Both the position numbers and the translations under genes were made by a program. The notes under the pieces were generated by a model. It was not told where the DNA came from. It made no database searches and saw only the letters and a list, made by a program, of their open reading frames with translations. From Rhineura floridana (lineage: Eukaryota; Chordata; Lepidosauria; Squamata; Rhineuridae), in the NCBI RefSeq assembly GCF_030035675.1, contig NC_084482.1:220557943-220621942 (forward strand): a DNA stretch of 64,000 bases, read 5' to 3'. This document shows, in pieces, positions 1 through 10,134 of this stretch; within the stretch, counting starts at the first letter, position 1; the number at the start of each line of letters is the position of its first letter.

Positions 1-3
1 AAC

Positions 4-193
4 TTGAATAGCTTTCAAAGAAGATTGGACAAATCCATGGAGGATCAGGACATCAGTGGCTACGAGCCACAATGGCAATGCATTCCCTCCGCTGCCAGAG
101 GCAGTATGCAGGGAATTGCAACAGAGCAGGACACTTGGCACCTATACTTTGGTTCATATCGTACTAATAGTCTGACCAGTGGGCACGCTGGGA
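4..193 (+). mobile_element. Old CR1 LINE fragment (C-terminus and 3' UTR), unit 1
   Basis: The first bases encode a diverged version of the CR1 C-terminus (SFQRRLDKSMEDQDISGY, against FKRRLDKFMEDRAINGY in the younger copies of this window). It is cut by the L2 tail that follows. Its 3' tail seems to resume at 820-945. The same arrangement is at 46047, so the insertion predates the duplication. Confidence 0.7.
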
Positions 194-600
194 TTAATTA
201 ATTAATTAATTAATTTTATTGCATTTATATACAACCCCATAGCCGAAGCTCTCTGGGTGGTTTACCACAAAAGCAATATAGAAATCTAAAAATACATTTT
301 AAAAAGCAATTTAAAAGCACATGCTAAAATGCCTGGGAGAAGAGGAAAGGCTTGACCTGGCGCCGAAAAGAGAACAGTGTTGGCGCCAGGCTCACCTCAT
401 CACAGAAATCATTCCATAATTTGGGGGCCACCACTGAGAAGGCCCTCTCCCTTGTTGCCAGACTCCGAGTTTCCCTCGGAGTGGGCACCCGGAAGAGGGC
501 CTTAGATGTTAAGCGTAGTGTATGAGTGGGTTCGTGTCAGGAGAGGCGTTCCATCAGGTATTTTGGTACCAAGCCCTGTGACTCTCTTGAAGCTGTCCCA
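194..600 (-). mobile_element. L2-type LINE 3' end, unit 1
   Basis: Starts with a (TTAA)n-like tail at 194-215. On the minus strand it reads the end of an L2 ORF (APTLFSFRRQV, then a phenylalanine-rich end near LFSQAF), the same C-terminus seen in the nearly complete L2 at 60973-63574, then a short 3' UTR. The right boundary is approximate. Present also at 46231-46640. Confidence 0.7.
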
Positions 601-819
601 CTCTCTTTTTCTTTGCATTTCTTTAGTACAGTTACTTTTTATTTAGCTTCTGTGGGGGTAAGTAAGTCTGGATTTTACACTGCTCAGACACAATTGCAGG
701 GCAGAGCTTGATTGACTCTCAAAAAAGATCCCACCTCTCCAAGAGTGTATTTTAGGAGTTTTGCCAGAGTTCTGCCAGACACGTGTCACCGAATCACAAG
801 TGGGGCGAGTGCTCATGTG

Positions 820-945
820 TTCAGGTCCTGCTTGCAGGCTTCCCACAGGCATCTGGTCGGCCACTGCAAGAACCGGCTGCTGGAACAGACGGGCTATTGG
901 CCTGATCCGGCAGGCTCTCCTTATGCAGCCTCAGAGGTAGTATTC
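820..945 (+). mobile_element. Old CR1 3' tail, unit 1
   Basis: Matches the CR1 3' end seen fresh at 10890-11034 (GGTCCTGCTTGCAGGCTTCC, then GGCCACTG, then GGCCTGATCC, GCAGGCTCT and CTTATG). It carries many substitutions, so it is old. It may be the continuation of the fragment at 4-193. Counterpart at 46855-46965. Confidence 0.7.
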
Positions 946-1025
946 TCCCAGAGCCCTCCCCGCTACGCTCAGGGAGATGCACCCCAGCTGTCCCCTCGGT
1001 CTCTCCCCCAATGATCCTCCCTTAC

Positions 1026-1108
1026 CTGATTGGGCTGCCCGGCTGCTCTTTCCACTCTATCCCACAAAAGAGACAATCCGGACGGTGCCTCTGAGGCCAT
1101 GGTGCTGC
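1026..1108 (-). CDS. ATG exon of a KRAB zinc-finger gene whose other exons lie off the left edge
   Basis: On the minus strand a pyrimidine-rich acceptor (CTCCCTCTCAG) is followed by GCAGCACCATGG, a strong Kozak context, then 25 codons beginning MASEAPSG and ending AGQPNQ, then CAG|GTAAGG, a consensus donor. The coding part is 1100-1026, 75 nt, ending in phase 0. The second unit has the same exon at 47063-47145 with one amino-acid change (E4D) and both splice sites kept. There the next exon is a KRAB-A box starting in phase 0, about 1.1 kb downstream; by that spacing the KRAB exon of this copy would lie just beyond base 1 of the window. The acceptor suggests a 5' UTR exon further right, but this could also be the first exon. 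Expression is not shown by sequence alone. Seen: splice sites, Kozak, conservation. Inferred: membership of a KRAB gene. Confidence 0.6.
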
Positions 1109-1239
1109 CTGAGAGGGAGGAGTAAACTGGGCCAGCTCTGGGACTCCCACAGCTTTCACCACGATGCACGTTTCGTAGGGAGCAGCTCTCAAGGGCCTGC
1201 AGGGGAGAGACGGAGGATGGGAGGGATTTCATAGTTCAT

Positions 1240-1589
1240 GCAAATTTGGGTTCCAGAGGTTTGAATGTTATAAGCAGCCTCAATCCAAATCAATAAATGG
1301 CACGTCCCTTTCCTCTGTTGTTTTCCCCCACAATGCTTGATCTGCAAAAGGCCTTAAAGGCCCCAAATCTCTCTCAGAACATTCTCCAGTTTCTTCCAGA
1401 CTTTTCTCCATGCTTGGGCACCTGTTGTGTCTTTAGCCACCCCCAGGAATTTCACCCATCTTGGACCCCTCGCCTCTCATCTCTGCTTCCGCATCCGCAA
1501 AGCCTTAATTCCTGCTCACCACAGAGTGTCTTCTCCACATTGTGAATCATTTCAGGCTTTTATTATTGGGCCCTTTTCATCATGGATAT
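1240..1589. other. Unassigned duplicated sequence
   Basis: No gene, RNA or repeat is recognised. The sequence is shared with 47275-47628. The CR1 insertion point lies at its right end, after GGATATAAT. Confidence 0.5.
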
Positions 1590-2189
1590 AATAGTGACAA
1601 ATAGTGGTAACAAGAGAGGAAGCTCTAGGCTTAATGGACAATATAAAAACTGACAAGTCACCGGGCTCGGATGGCATCCACCCGAGAGTTCTCAAAGAAC
1701 TCAAATGTGAAATTACTGATCTGCTAACTAAAATATGTAATTTGTCCCTCGGGTCCTCCTCCATGCCTGAGGACTGGAAAGTGGCAAATGTAACGCCAAT
1801 ATTAAAAAAGGGATCCATGGGGGATCCTGGAAATTACAGGCCAGTTAGCTTAACTTCTGTCCCTGGAAAACTGGTAGAAAGTATTATTAAAGCTAGATTA
1901 ACTAAGCACATAGAAGAACAAGCTTTGCTGAAGCAGAGCCAGCATGGCTTCTGCAAGGGAAAGTCCTGTCTCAGTAACCTATAGTGTCAACAAGCATATA
2001 GATAGAGGTGATCTAGTGGACATAGTGTACTTAGACTTTCAAAAAGCATTTGACAAGGTACCTCACCAAAGGCTTCTGAGGAAGCTTAGCAGTCATGGAA
2101 TAAGAGGAGAGGTCCTCTTGTGGATAAGGAATTGGTTAAGAAGCAGAAAGCAGAGAGTAGGAATAAATGGACAGTTCTCCTAATGGAGG

Positions 2190-2400
2190 TATAATGTGTT
2201 TTATTTCACAATAAACACATCTTGATTCTTTAACATAAGAATAGTATACTTTAATCACCGTTCCACAGGGCACAGTCTTTACATCTGCTTATGCTGTGCT
2301 TAACCCATCTCAACCGAAACACCAACTGAACTCAACTGACAATTCCAAGACCTTAAAGAGAATCAAGATGTGTTTATTGTGTAATAAAAAACACATTATA
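2190..2400 (+). repeat. Left LTR of the Gypsy fossil, with near-palindromic ends
   Basis: Begins TATAATGTGTTTTATTTCAC and ends with the imperfect inverse of that (through TGTGTTTATT to ACACATTATA); about 37 bp at the two ends pair with each other. The same LTR in the same orientation recurs at 9951-10134. Confidence 0.75.
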
Positions 2401-2820
2401 TGGTGTCAGAAGTCCAAAATGGACTCAGTCCGGCCTCCACCTCCTCTGGTATTGCAAGGTAATCTGGCGGAGACATGGAAGCGATGGGAGCAAGCTTTTA
2501 TTTTATATCTTTCTGCAGCTGGAGTTAATAATGTTGCTAAGAATTGACAAATTGCTATTTGGTTACATTGTGTTGGAGAGGAAGCGTTGGCAGTTTACAA
2601 TACTTTTGATTTGCCTGAAGAGGGGCCACAAGACATAGAGGAAGTTCTTGAACAATTTAGGATATATTGTACTCCTCGTAAGAATGTGATATTTGAACGC
2701 TATGCTTTTTGGAACCACTCACAGAGATATCAAGAAACCAGTGTACAGTTTGTGACTGAGCTTAAGCTTAAGGCTAGTAAGTGTGAGTTTGGTGCAACAG
2801 TTAATGATATGATACGAGAT

Positions 2821-4807
2821 CACTTCCGGGAAGGGTGACTTAGCCTGTGCCTGCTTTTGAGACGGGCTCCTGCCTCAAAAGAAGCTTATTCAGATATATC
2901 AGTCAGTTTTTTCTTTTTTTTTTGACTGATTAAACTTCTCCCGGGTAGGGAGAAACGAAGAGATTAACCTCAAAGCCTATTTTTGTTGGGACGACCAGAT
3001 CTCATTAATTTATGGGACGAGGTCCAGCCGACGAAGGTGGGACGGATTTTCAACAGCAAGCTCTATCTGTTAAAGCGAACGTTCATCTTATCTTCTAAGA
3101 GAGAACGCACTAACAGGCAAGCACCCTTCTTTCTATATTTTTCTTTTACTTGACTTAAATTGTTGCTGTTTAAAAGAGATTTGCCAGATTGATCAGTTTT
3201 TGACATCTCACTGGGGAGCCATAACTTCTCTCTGCTACGCACTAATTAATAGCTTATCTCTGTTTTTGTTGCAAAAAGCTGTCCTGGATTTGCATTCTAA
3301 AGATATACACAGAAGAGGGATTTCTATTCCAGATTTTTATTTTGAAAAATATTATACTGTTTTGAGACTACTCTCTTTTTGGTCTATTTTATTTTGACGA
3401 ATCTGTTTCTTGACGATTGCCATTAATTGTTTCGATCCTGGGAACTGCATTTTGTTTACTTAACTATTGGAGAGATAAGGCTGTCTGCTCTGTTTATACT
3501 GTGATGTCACCAAGTTTGGAGTATTAACCCAATTGTTGCTGAAATAAGAAGTGGTTTTCCTATATTTTTCTTTTAAAATGGCAATTAAGAAAGTGGCTGA
3601 AAATCTGGAAATAACTATGTTTCAGAAAATAATGGATGAGATTGAGATAACGAAAATTGAATTGAGTAAAATGAAGCAGGAGATTAAAGATATAAGGGTC
3701 CCTGTGAGAGAGGTGACCCTGGAAGGGGTCCCTGTGAGAGAGGAGACCCCGGAGATTGGAACAGGGGTCCCTGTGAGAGAGGAGACCCTGGAGACTGGAA
3801 TAGGGGTCCCTGTGAGAGAGGAGATCCCGGAGATTGGAACCAACGTGGAACAGGAACAAGATTTGGAGTCTATGGACTTTAGAAATAAAATCTATTGTTT
3901 GGAACTCAATGTTATCTCTGAAGAAATGAATGAAGATTCTAGAGATAAAGTTATCAATGGCATGGATAATCTTCTGGACTGGAATGATGTGATGGAGCCC
4001 AATATAGAGAAAATCTATGGAATTAACTGCAGCCATGTGACAATGGAAAAACTTTTAAGAGATGACCCAGTGTATTTTGAAAAAAAGAACAGAGATATGA
4101 TTTTACAGCAGTATTTCAGCAACCTATTCAGAATGGATGGCAAGAAAATATTTGGGATAGAGGTAATTCCCATCAGACTCTTACTATATGACTATGGCTT
4201 TGACAGCAAGATTATTATGGAATACTGATAATGGAAGATTGGATATTGAAATTACTGGACTTAACAAGACTACTGAAGATGGAAGATGGAAAATGGAACT
4301 AATAGAGATAATAGAACAATGGCTACTGAAATTATTGAACCTAACAGATTCTGATGTGATGGATTAATTGAAATGTTTATTTTGACTATGGTTATGACAA
4401 TAAGATTATTATAATTAGTAATGAGATGGATTAATCGATATGCTTATCTGGAAAAAAAAATTGATAGATATATTTCTTAAAGAATTGAAACCTCTCTTTG
4501 ACTTTTTGTGGAAAGAATAAAGTAATGTTTATGAGATTTGATGATTAAGTAAGATAACTACTGGAGGAAAGTGATTTTATAATATGACTTAAGAGACAGG
4601 ATTGTTATATATTATAGACTTATAACTGATTTGATCTTTGACAAATGGGAAGTCAATATTTTACTCTTTATTTTTTATTTTTGTTTTTTTTTTTTCTTTT
4701 TTTCTTTTTGTTTAACTATTTTTGATTTTGTTTTTTGTCTTTGAATGTTTTATGATTTTGTCTTGTATGTTTTATGAAAATCTGAATAAAAATTATTGAA
4801 AAAAAAA
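2821..4807 (+). mobile_element. Half-L1 (HAL1-like) element, copy 1
   Basis: Non-autonomous L1 derivative flanked by an 18-bp target duplication AATGATATGATACGAGAT (2803-2820 and 4808-4825). It starts ACTTCCGGGAAGGGTGAC, carries a GC-rich then T-rich 5' UTR of about 0.75 kb, an L1 ORF1-type frame (3578-4228), then a stretch that on translation resembles the last part of L1 ORF2 (EQWLLKL, and a diverged KPLLDF region near 4480-4510), then AATAAA and a poly(A) tail. There is no endonuclease or reverse transcriptase. Two further copies have the same ends (6271-8279 and 31010-33149), so it is a family, not a random truncation. It is inserted in the gag part of the Gypsy fossil. Confidence 0.92.
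3578..4228 (+). CDS. ORF1-derived protein of half-L1 copy 1
   Basis: 216 codons from the ATG in the TTAAAATGGC context. The N-terminus (MAIKKVAENLEITMFQKIM) is followed by a short charged stretch, then four tandem units of about 13 residues with the core VPVREE (about residues 38-90), then a region matching the L1 ORF1 RRM and C-terminal domain (compare NKIYCLELNVISEE with KEHCLRFRAIPEE, and IPIRLL with IPIRLL in the L1 ORF1 at 23659-24579). It ends soon after IPIRLL, whereas the full L1 ORF1 continues about 100 residues more. In L1 this protein binds RNA and forms trimers. Whether the shortened version does so is unknown. The open frame in all three copies argues for recent mobility or recent shared origin. 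Confidence 0.7.
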   Translation: MAIKKVAENLEITMFQKIMDEIEITKIELSKMKQEIKDIRVPVREVTLEGVPVREETPEIGTGVPVREETLETGIGVPVREEIPEIGTNVEQEQDLESMDFRNKIYCLELNVISEEMNEDSRDKVINGMDNLLDWNDVMEPNIEKIYGINCSHVTMEKLLRDDPVYFEKKNRDMILQQYFSNLFRMDGKKIFGIEVIPIRLLLYDYGFDSKIIMEY

Positions 4808-6270
4808 AATGATATGATACGAGATAAGATTGCGTTCAGCGTTAAAGATGAAAAATTGAAGAAAAGATTGATTGCGGAACCTGAACTTACTTTGGAGAAG
4901 GCGATTGAAATATGTCGTTTAGAGGAAATAACAAGAGTTCAACTACAAGCTATGTCAACTCCCTCAAGAGATGGCCAAGAGTTACATACAGTATCTGTGA
5001 TTGATAAGACCAATGGACAAAGTCCAGTACAGGCTTTTGGATCTGATAAGTTTCAATCTAAAGATAAATATGAGCAGATTAAATATAGTAGATGCTCCTG
5101 TTGTGGTACTGTGCATCCACCTCGAAATTGTCCAGCGTTTGGAAAAACCTGTTATAAATGTCATATGAAAAATCATTTTGCTAGAGTATGCAAAGTAAAT
5201 TTACTCAGTGCCAAAAAGGGGCAACAGAATTATTCGATGCATGAGCTAGATTTAAACAGTTTGTTTATAGGAGAATTAACTCATGAAGCTGGTGAAGATT
5301 TGGTGAGTGGATGGTATGTTGATATAGTTCTGCAAGGACTCTCAGTAAGGTTTAAGTTGGATACAGGAACATAAGAACATAAGAACATAGGAAGAGCCTG
5401 CTGGATCAGGCCAGTGGCCCATCTAGTCCAGCATCCTGTTCTCACAGTGGCCTACCAGGTGCCTGGGGGAAGCCCGCAAGCAGGACCCGAGTGCAAGAAC
5501 ACTCTCCCCTCCTGAGGCTTCCGGCAACTGGTTTTCAGAAGCATGCTGCCTCTGACTAGGGTGGCAGAGCACAGCCATCATGGCTAGTAGCCATTGATAG
5601 CCCTGTCCTCCATGAATTTGTCTAATCTTCTTTTAAAGCCGTCCAAGCTGGTGGCCATTACTGCATCTTGTGGGAGCAAATTCCATAGTTTAACTATGCG
5701 CTGAGTAAAGAAGTATTTCCTTTTGTCTGTCCTGAATCTTCCAACCTTCAGCTTCTTGGAATGTCCACGAGTTCTAGTATTATGAGAGAGGGAGAAGAAC
5801 TTTTCTTTATCCACTTTCTCAATGCCATGCATAATTTTATACACTTCTATCATGTCTCCTCTGACCCGCCTTTACTCTAAACTAAAAAGCCCCAAATATA
5901 CCTTGTCAAACGCTTTTTGAAAGTCTAAGTACACTATGTCCACTGGATCACCTCTATCTATATGCTTGTTGACACTCTCAAAGAATTCTAATAGGTTACT
6001 GAGACAGGACTTTCCCTTGCAGAAGCCATGTTGGCTGTGCTTCAGTAAGGCTTGTTCTTCTATGTGCTTAGTTAATCTAGCTTTAATAATACTTTCTACC
6101 AGTTTTCCAGGGACAGAAGTTAAGCTAACTGGCCTGTAATTTCCGGGATCCCCTCTGGTTCCCTTTTTGAAGATTGGCGTTACATTGGCCACTTTCCAGT
6201 CCTCAGGCACGGAGGAGGACCCGAGGGACAAGTTACATATTTTAGTTAGCAGATCGGCAATTTCACCTTT

Positions 6271-8279
6271 TTTTTTTTTTTTTTTTTTTTTCCAATAATT
6301 TTTATTCAGATTTTCATAAAACATACAAGACAAAATCATAAAACATTCAAAGACAAAAAACAAAATCAAAAATAGTTAAACAAAAAGAAAAAAAGAAAAG
6401 AAAAAAAAAAAAAAAACAAAAATAAAAAATAAAGAGTAAAATATTGACTTCCCATTTGTCAAAGATCAAATCAGTTATAAGTCTATAATATATAGCAATC
6501 CTGTCTCTTAAGTCATATTATAAAATCACTTTCCTCCAGTAGTTATCTTACTTAATCATCAAATCTCATAAACATTACTTTATTCTTTCCACAAAAAGTC
6601 AAAGAGAGGTTTCAATTCTTTAAGAAATATATCTATCAATTTTTTTTTCCAGATAAGCATATCGATTAATCCATCTCATTACTAATTATGATAATCTTAT
6701 TGTCATAACCATAGTCAAAATAAACATTTCAATTAATCCATCACATCAGAATCTGTTAGGTTCAGTAATTTCAGTAGCCATTGTTCTATTATCTCTATTA
6801 GTTCCATTTTCCATCTTCCATCTTCAGTAGTCTTGTTAAGTCCAGTAATTTCAATATCCAATCTTCCATTATCAGTATTCCATAATAATCTTGCTGTCAA
6901 AGCCATAGTCATATAATAAGAGTCTGATGGGAATTACCTCTATCCCAAATATTTTCTTGCCATCCATTCTGAATAAGTTGCTGAAATACTGCTGTAAAAT
7001 CATATCTCTGTTCTTTTTTTCAAAATACACTGGGTCATCTCTTAAAAGTTTTTCCATTGTCACATGGCTGCAGTTAATTCCATAGATTTTCTCTATATTG
7101 GGCTCCATCACATCATTCCAGTCCAGAAGATAATCCATGCCATTGATAACTTTATCTCTAGAATCTTCATTAATTTCTTCAGAGATAACATTGAGTTCCA
7201 AACAATAGATTTTATTTCTAAAGTCCATAGACTCCAAATCTTGTTCCTGTTCCACGTTTGTTCCAATCTCCGGGATCTCCTCTCTCACAGGGACCCCTAT
7301 TCCAGTCTCCAGGGTCTCCTCTCTCACAGGGACCCCTATTCCAATCTCCGGGGTCTCCTCTCTCACAGGGACCCCTTCCAGGGTCACCTCTCTCACAGGG
7401 ACCCTTATATCTTTAATCTCCTGCTTCATTTTACTCAATTCAATTTTCGTTATCTCAATCTCATTCATTATTCTCTGAAACATAGTTATTTCCAGATTCT
7501 CAGCCACTTTCTTAATTGCCATTTTAAAAGAAAAATATAAGAAAACCACTTCTTATTTCAGCAACAATTGGGTTAATACTCCAAACTTGGTGACATCACA
7601 GTATAAACAGAGCAGACAGCCTTATCTCTCCAATAGTTAAGTAAACAAAATGCAGTTCCCAGGATCGAAGCAATTAATGGCAATCGTCAAGAAACAGATT
7701 CGTCAAAATAAAATAGACCAAAAAGAGAGTAGTCTCAAAACAGTATAATATTTTTCAAAATAAAAATCTGGAATAGAAATCCCTCTTCTGTGTGTATCTT
7801 TAGAATGCAAATCCAGGACAGCTTTTTGCAACAAAAACAGAGATAAGCTATTAATTAGTGCGTAGCAGAGAGAAGTTATGGCTCCCCAGTGAGATGTCAA
7901 AAACCGATCAATCTGGCAAATCTCTTTTAAACAGCAACAATTTAAGTCAAGTAAAAGAAAAATATAGAAAGAAGGGTGCTTGCCTGTTAGTGCGTTCTCT
8001 CTTAGAAGATAAGATGAACGTTCGCTTTAACAGATAGAGCTTGCTGTTGAAAATCCGTCCCACCTTCGTCGGCTGGACCTCGTCCCATAAATTAATGAGA
8101 TCTGGTCGTCCCAACAAAAATAGGCTTTGAGGTTAATCTCTTCGTTTCTCCCTACCCGGGAGAAGTTTAATCAGTCAAAAAAAAAAGAAAAAACTGACTG
8201 ATATATCTGAATAAGCTTCTTTTGAGGCAGGAGCCCGTCTCAAAAGCAGGCACAGGCTAAGTCACCCTTCCCGGAAGTC
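6271..8279 (-). mobile_element. Half-L1 (HAL1-like) element, copy 2
   Basis: Flanked by a 14-bp target duplication GCAATTTCACCTTT (6257-6270 and 8280-8293), with the poly(A) end at the left (T run 6271-6290) and the ACTTCCGGG 5' end at the right. It is nearly identical to copy 1 over its whole length and lies in the opposite orientation, so the pair forms a 2-kb inverted repeat with a spacer of about 1.5 kb. Confidence 0.92.
6872..7522 (-). CDS. ORF1-derived protein of half-L1 copy 2
   Basis: 216 codons, open, same start and stop as copy 1. Four VPVREE units. Only a handful of replacements against copy 1 by eye (for example FQRIMNEIE for FQKIMDEIE and YLLDW for NLLDW). Confidence 0.7.
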   Translation of the reverse strand: MAIKKVAENLEITMFQRIMNEIEITKIELSKMKQEIKDIRVPVREVTLEGVPVREETPEIGIGVPVREETLETGIGVPVREEIPEIGTNVEQEQDLESMDFRNKIYCLELNVISEEINEDSRDKVINGMDYLLDWNDVMEPNIEKIYGINCSHVTMEKLLRDDPVYFEKKNRDMILQQYFSNLFRMDGKKIFGIEVIPIRLLLYDYGFDSKIIMEY

Positions 8280-9629
8280 GCAATTTCACCTTTGAGTTCT
8301 TTGAGAACTCTCGGGTGGATGCCATCCGGGCCCGGTGATTTGTCAGTTTTTATATTGTCCATTAAGCTTAGAACTTCCTCTCTCGTTACCACTATTTGTC
8401 TTAGTTCCTCAGAATCCCTTCCTGCAAATGTTAGTTCAGGTTCAGGGATCTGCCCTATATCTTCCACTGTGAAGACAGATGCAAAGAATTCATTTAGCTT
8501 CTCTGCAATCTCCTTATCGTTCTTTAGTACACCTTTGACTCCCTTATCATCCAAGGGTCCAATTGTCTCCCTAGATGGTCTCCTGCTTTGAATGTATTTA
8601 TAGAATTTTTTGTTGTTGGTTTTTATGTTCTTAGCAATGTGCTCCTCAAATTTTTTTAGCATCCCTTATTGTCTTCTTGCATTTCTTTTGCCAGAGTTTG
8701 TGTTCTTTTTTTTTTTCTTCATTTGGAGCAGAGGCAAATGTTTTGCCTCTACAAATATTTCATGAGTTACCAGACAAGAAGGTGTTGTTTAAAACTGATG
8801 TTTGTCTTGTGTCTTATGGTGGAACTCGTATAAAGCCTGTGGGAGCTATTGTTCTTGATTGACGTACTTCCAGAGCGGCAGCAAGGCTGATGTTTTACGT
8901 AACAGATGGATCCTCTCTTCCATTGCTTGGATGAGCAGCTTGTGAGACTCTGGATTTAGTTCGTCAAACTGATAATGTGACTACAGTTCAATCATTAACG
9001 CAAGAACAGCTACTTAAGAAATATTCTGATGTGTTTGATGGGCTTGGTGAATTTGAAGGTGTCCACCATATACATCTTGATCCTACTGTGGCTCCTGTTA
9101 TTCATGGATGTAGAAAAATTCCTTTTGCCATATTGAATAAACTGAAAGAGACTTTGGGACAAATGAGAAATGCTGGAGTGATAGTCAGGGTTATAGGTCC
9201 TACGGAGTGGGTCAGTAGTCTTGTTATTATAGAGAAGAAGAATGGAAAGTTACGGATATGTCTTGATCCTCGGGATTTGAATAAAGCAGTTTGTCGACAA
9301 CATTATACAATTCCTACAACAGAGGATGTTTTGAGCCGTCTAGCAGGAATGAAGTTTTTTACTATTTTAGATGAAAAGGATGGTTATTGGCAAGTCAAGC
9401 TAGATGCACATTCTTCACGGTTATGTACATTTAATACACCATGGGTACGATATTGTTTTAATCGTTTGCCATTTGGGCTTAAGTCTTCTAGTGAAGTGTT
9501 TCAACAGAAAAATGAGGAAGTTTTTGGTCATATAAGAGGGGTTTATATGATAGCTGATGATATGATTATTGCAGCAGCAACCTCAGAGCAGCATGATCAG
9601 ATTCTTTGTCAAGTTATGGATTCAGCAGA

Positions 9630-9950
9630 GTTATGGATACCAGAGGCAAGGTGTTCAAATATCACATTCTTACGAGGAGTACAATATATCCTAAATTGTT
9701 CAAGAACTTCCTCTTTATCTTGTGGACCCCCTTCAGGCAAATCAAAAGTATTGTAAACTGCCAACGCTTCCTCTCCAACACAATGTAACAAAATAGCAAT
9801 TTGTCGATTCTTAGCAACATTATCAACTCCAGCTGCAGAAAGATATAAAATAAAAGCTTGCTCCCATCACTTCCATGTCTCAGCCAGATTACCTTGCAAT
9901 ACCAGAGGAGGTGGAGGCCGGAATGAGTCCATTTTGGACTTCTGACACCA
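9630..9950 (-). repeat. Inverted copy of the Gypsy gag start beside the right LTR
   Basis: This is the reverse complement of about 2401-2705 (primer site and gag start), with the TGGTGTCAGAAG end touching the right LTR at 9951. The right LTR itself is in direct orientation. The near-palindromic LTR ends offer a simple place for a strand switch during copying. Confidence 0.8.
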
Positions 9951-10134
9951 TATAATGTGTTTTTTTTCACAATAAACACATCTTGATTCTTTAACATAAG
10001 AATAGTATACTTTAATCACCATTCCACAGGGCACAGTCTTTACATCTGCTTATGCTGTGCTTAACCCATCTCAGCTGAAACACCAACAGAACTCAACTGA
10101 CAATTCCAAGACCTTAAAGAGATATTACAGCACA
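9951..10134 (+). repeat. Right LTR of the Gypsy fossil
   Basis: Direct copy of 2190-2400 with few differences over the shared part, ending CACA just before the GGAGG target duplication (10135-10139). Confidence 0.75.

Larger units (their letters stand above)
5371..8724 (-). mobile_element. CR1 LINE, minus strand, split by half-L1 copy 2
   Basis: The 3' octamer tail (TTCTTATG on the minus strand) is at 5371-5392. The C-terminal coding part reads on the minus strand to about 5855, then an internal loss of roughly 0.7 kb near 5900 joins it to the RT core (about 6250-5900). After the half-L1 it resumes at 8280 with the N-terminal side of the RT region (SPGPDGIHPRVLKELKGEI, KKFYKYIQSRRPSRETIG). 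The 5' truncation is at about 8724. It is inserted in the Gypsy fossil at its protease segment, so it is younger than that fossil. Confidence 0.9.
2190..10134 (+). mobile_element. Ty3/Gypsy-type LTR retrotransposon fossil, itself invaded by other elements
   Basis: Inserted in the CR1 with a 5-bp target duplication GGAGG (2185-2189 and 10135-10139). LTR-like ends of about 0.2 kb lie at 2190-2400 and 9951-10134, followed on the left by a primer-site-like TGGTGTCAGAAG at 2401. Parts in order: gag at about 2419-2820, gag zinc knuckles with the start of an aspartic protease at 4826-5370, protease to reverse transcriptase at 8725-9630. The RT shows the Gypsy block set (for example KNGKLRICLDPRDLNKAV and FNRLPFGLKSS). 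Integrase and RNase H are not recognised. A half-L1 (2821-4807) and a CR1 carrying another half-L1 (5371-8724) are inserted in it. It is broken and incomplete with several breaks. Moderately old, but younger than its host CR1. Confidence 0.85.

Noticed and set aside
7064-7540. Antisense frames over half-L1 ORF1 (also 3560-4036 and 31783-32415)
   Set aside because: Mirror frames of the ORF1 repeats; no independent support.
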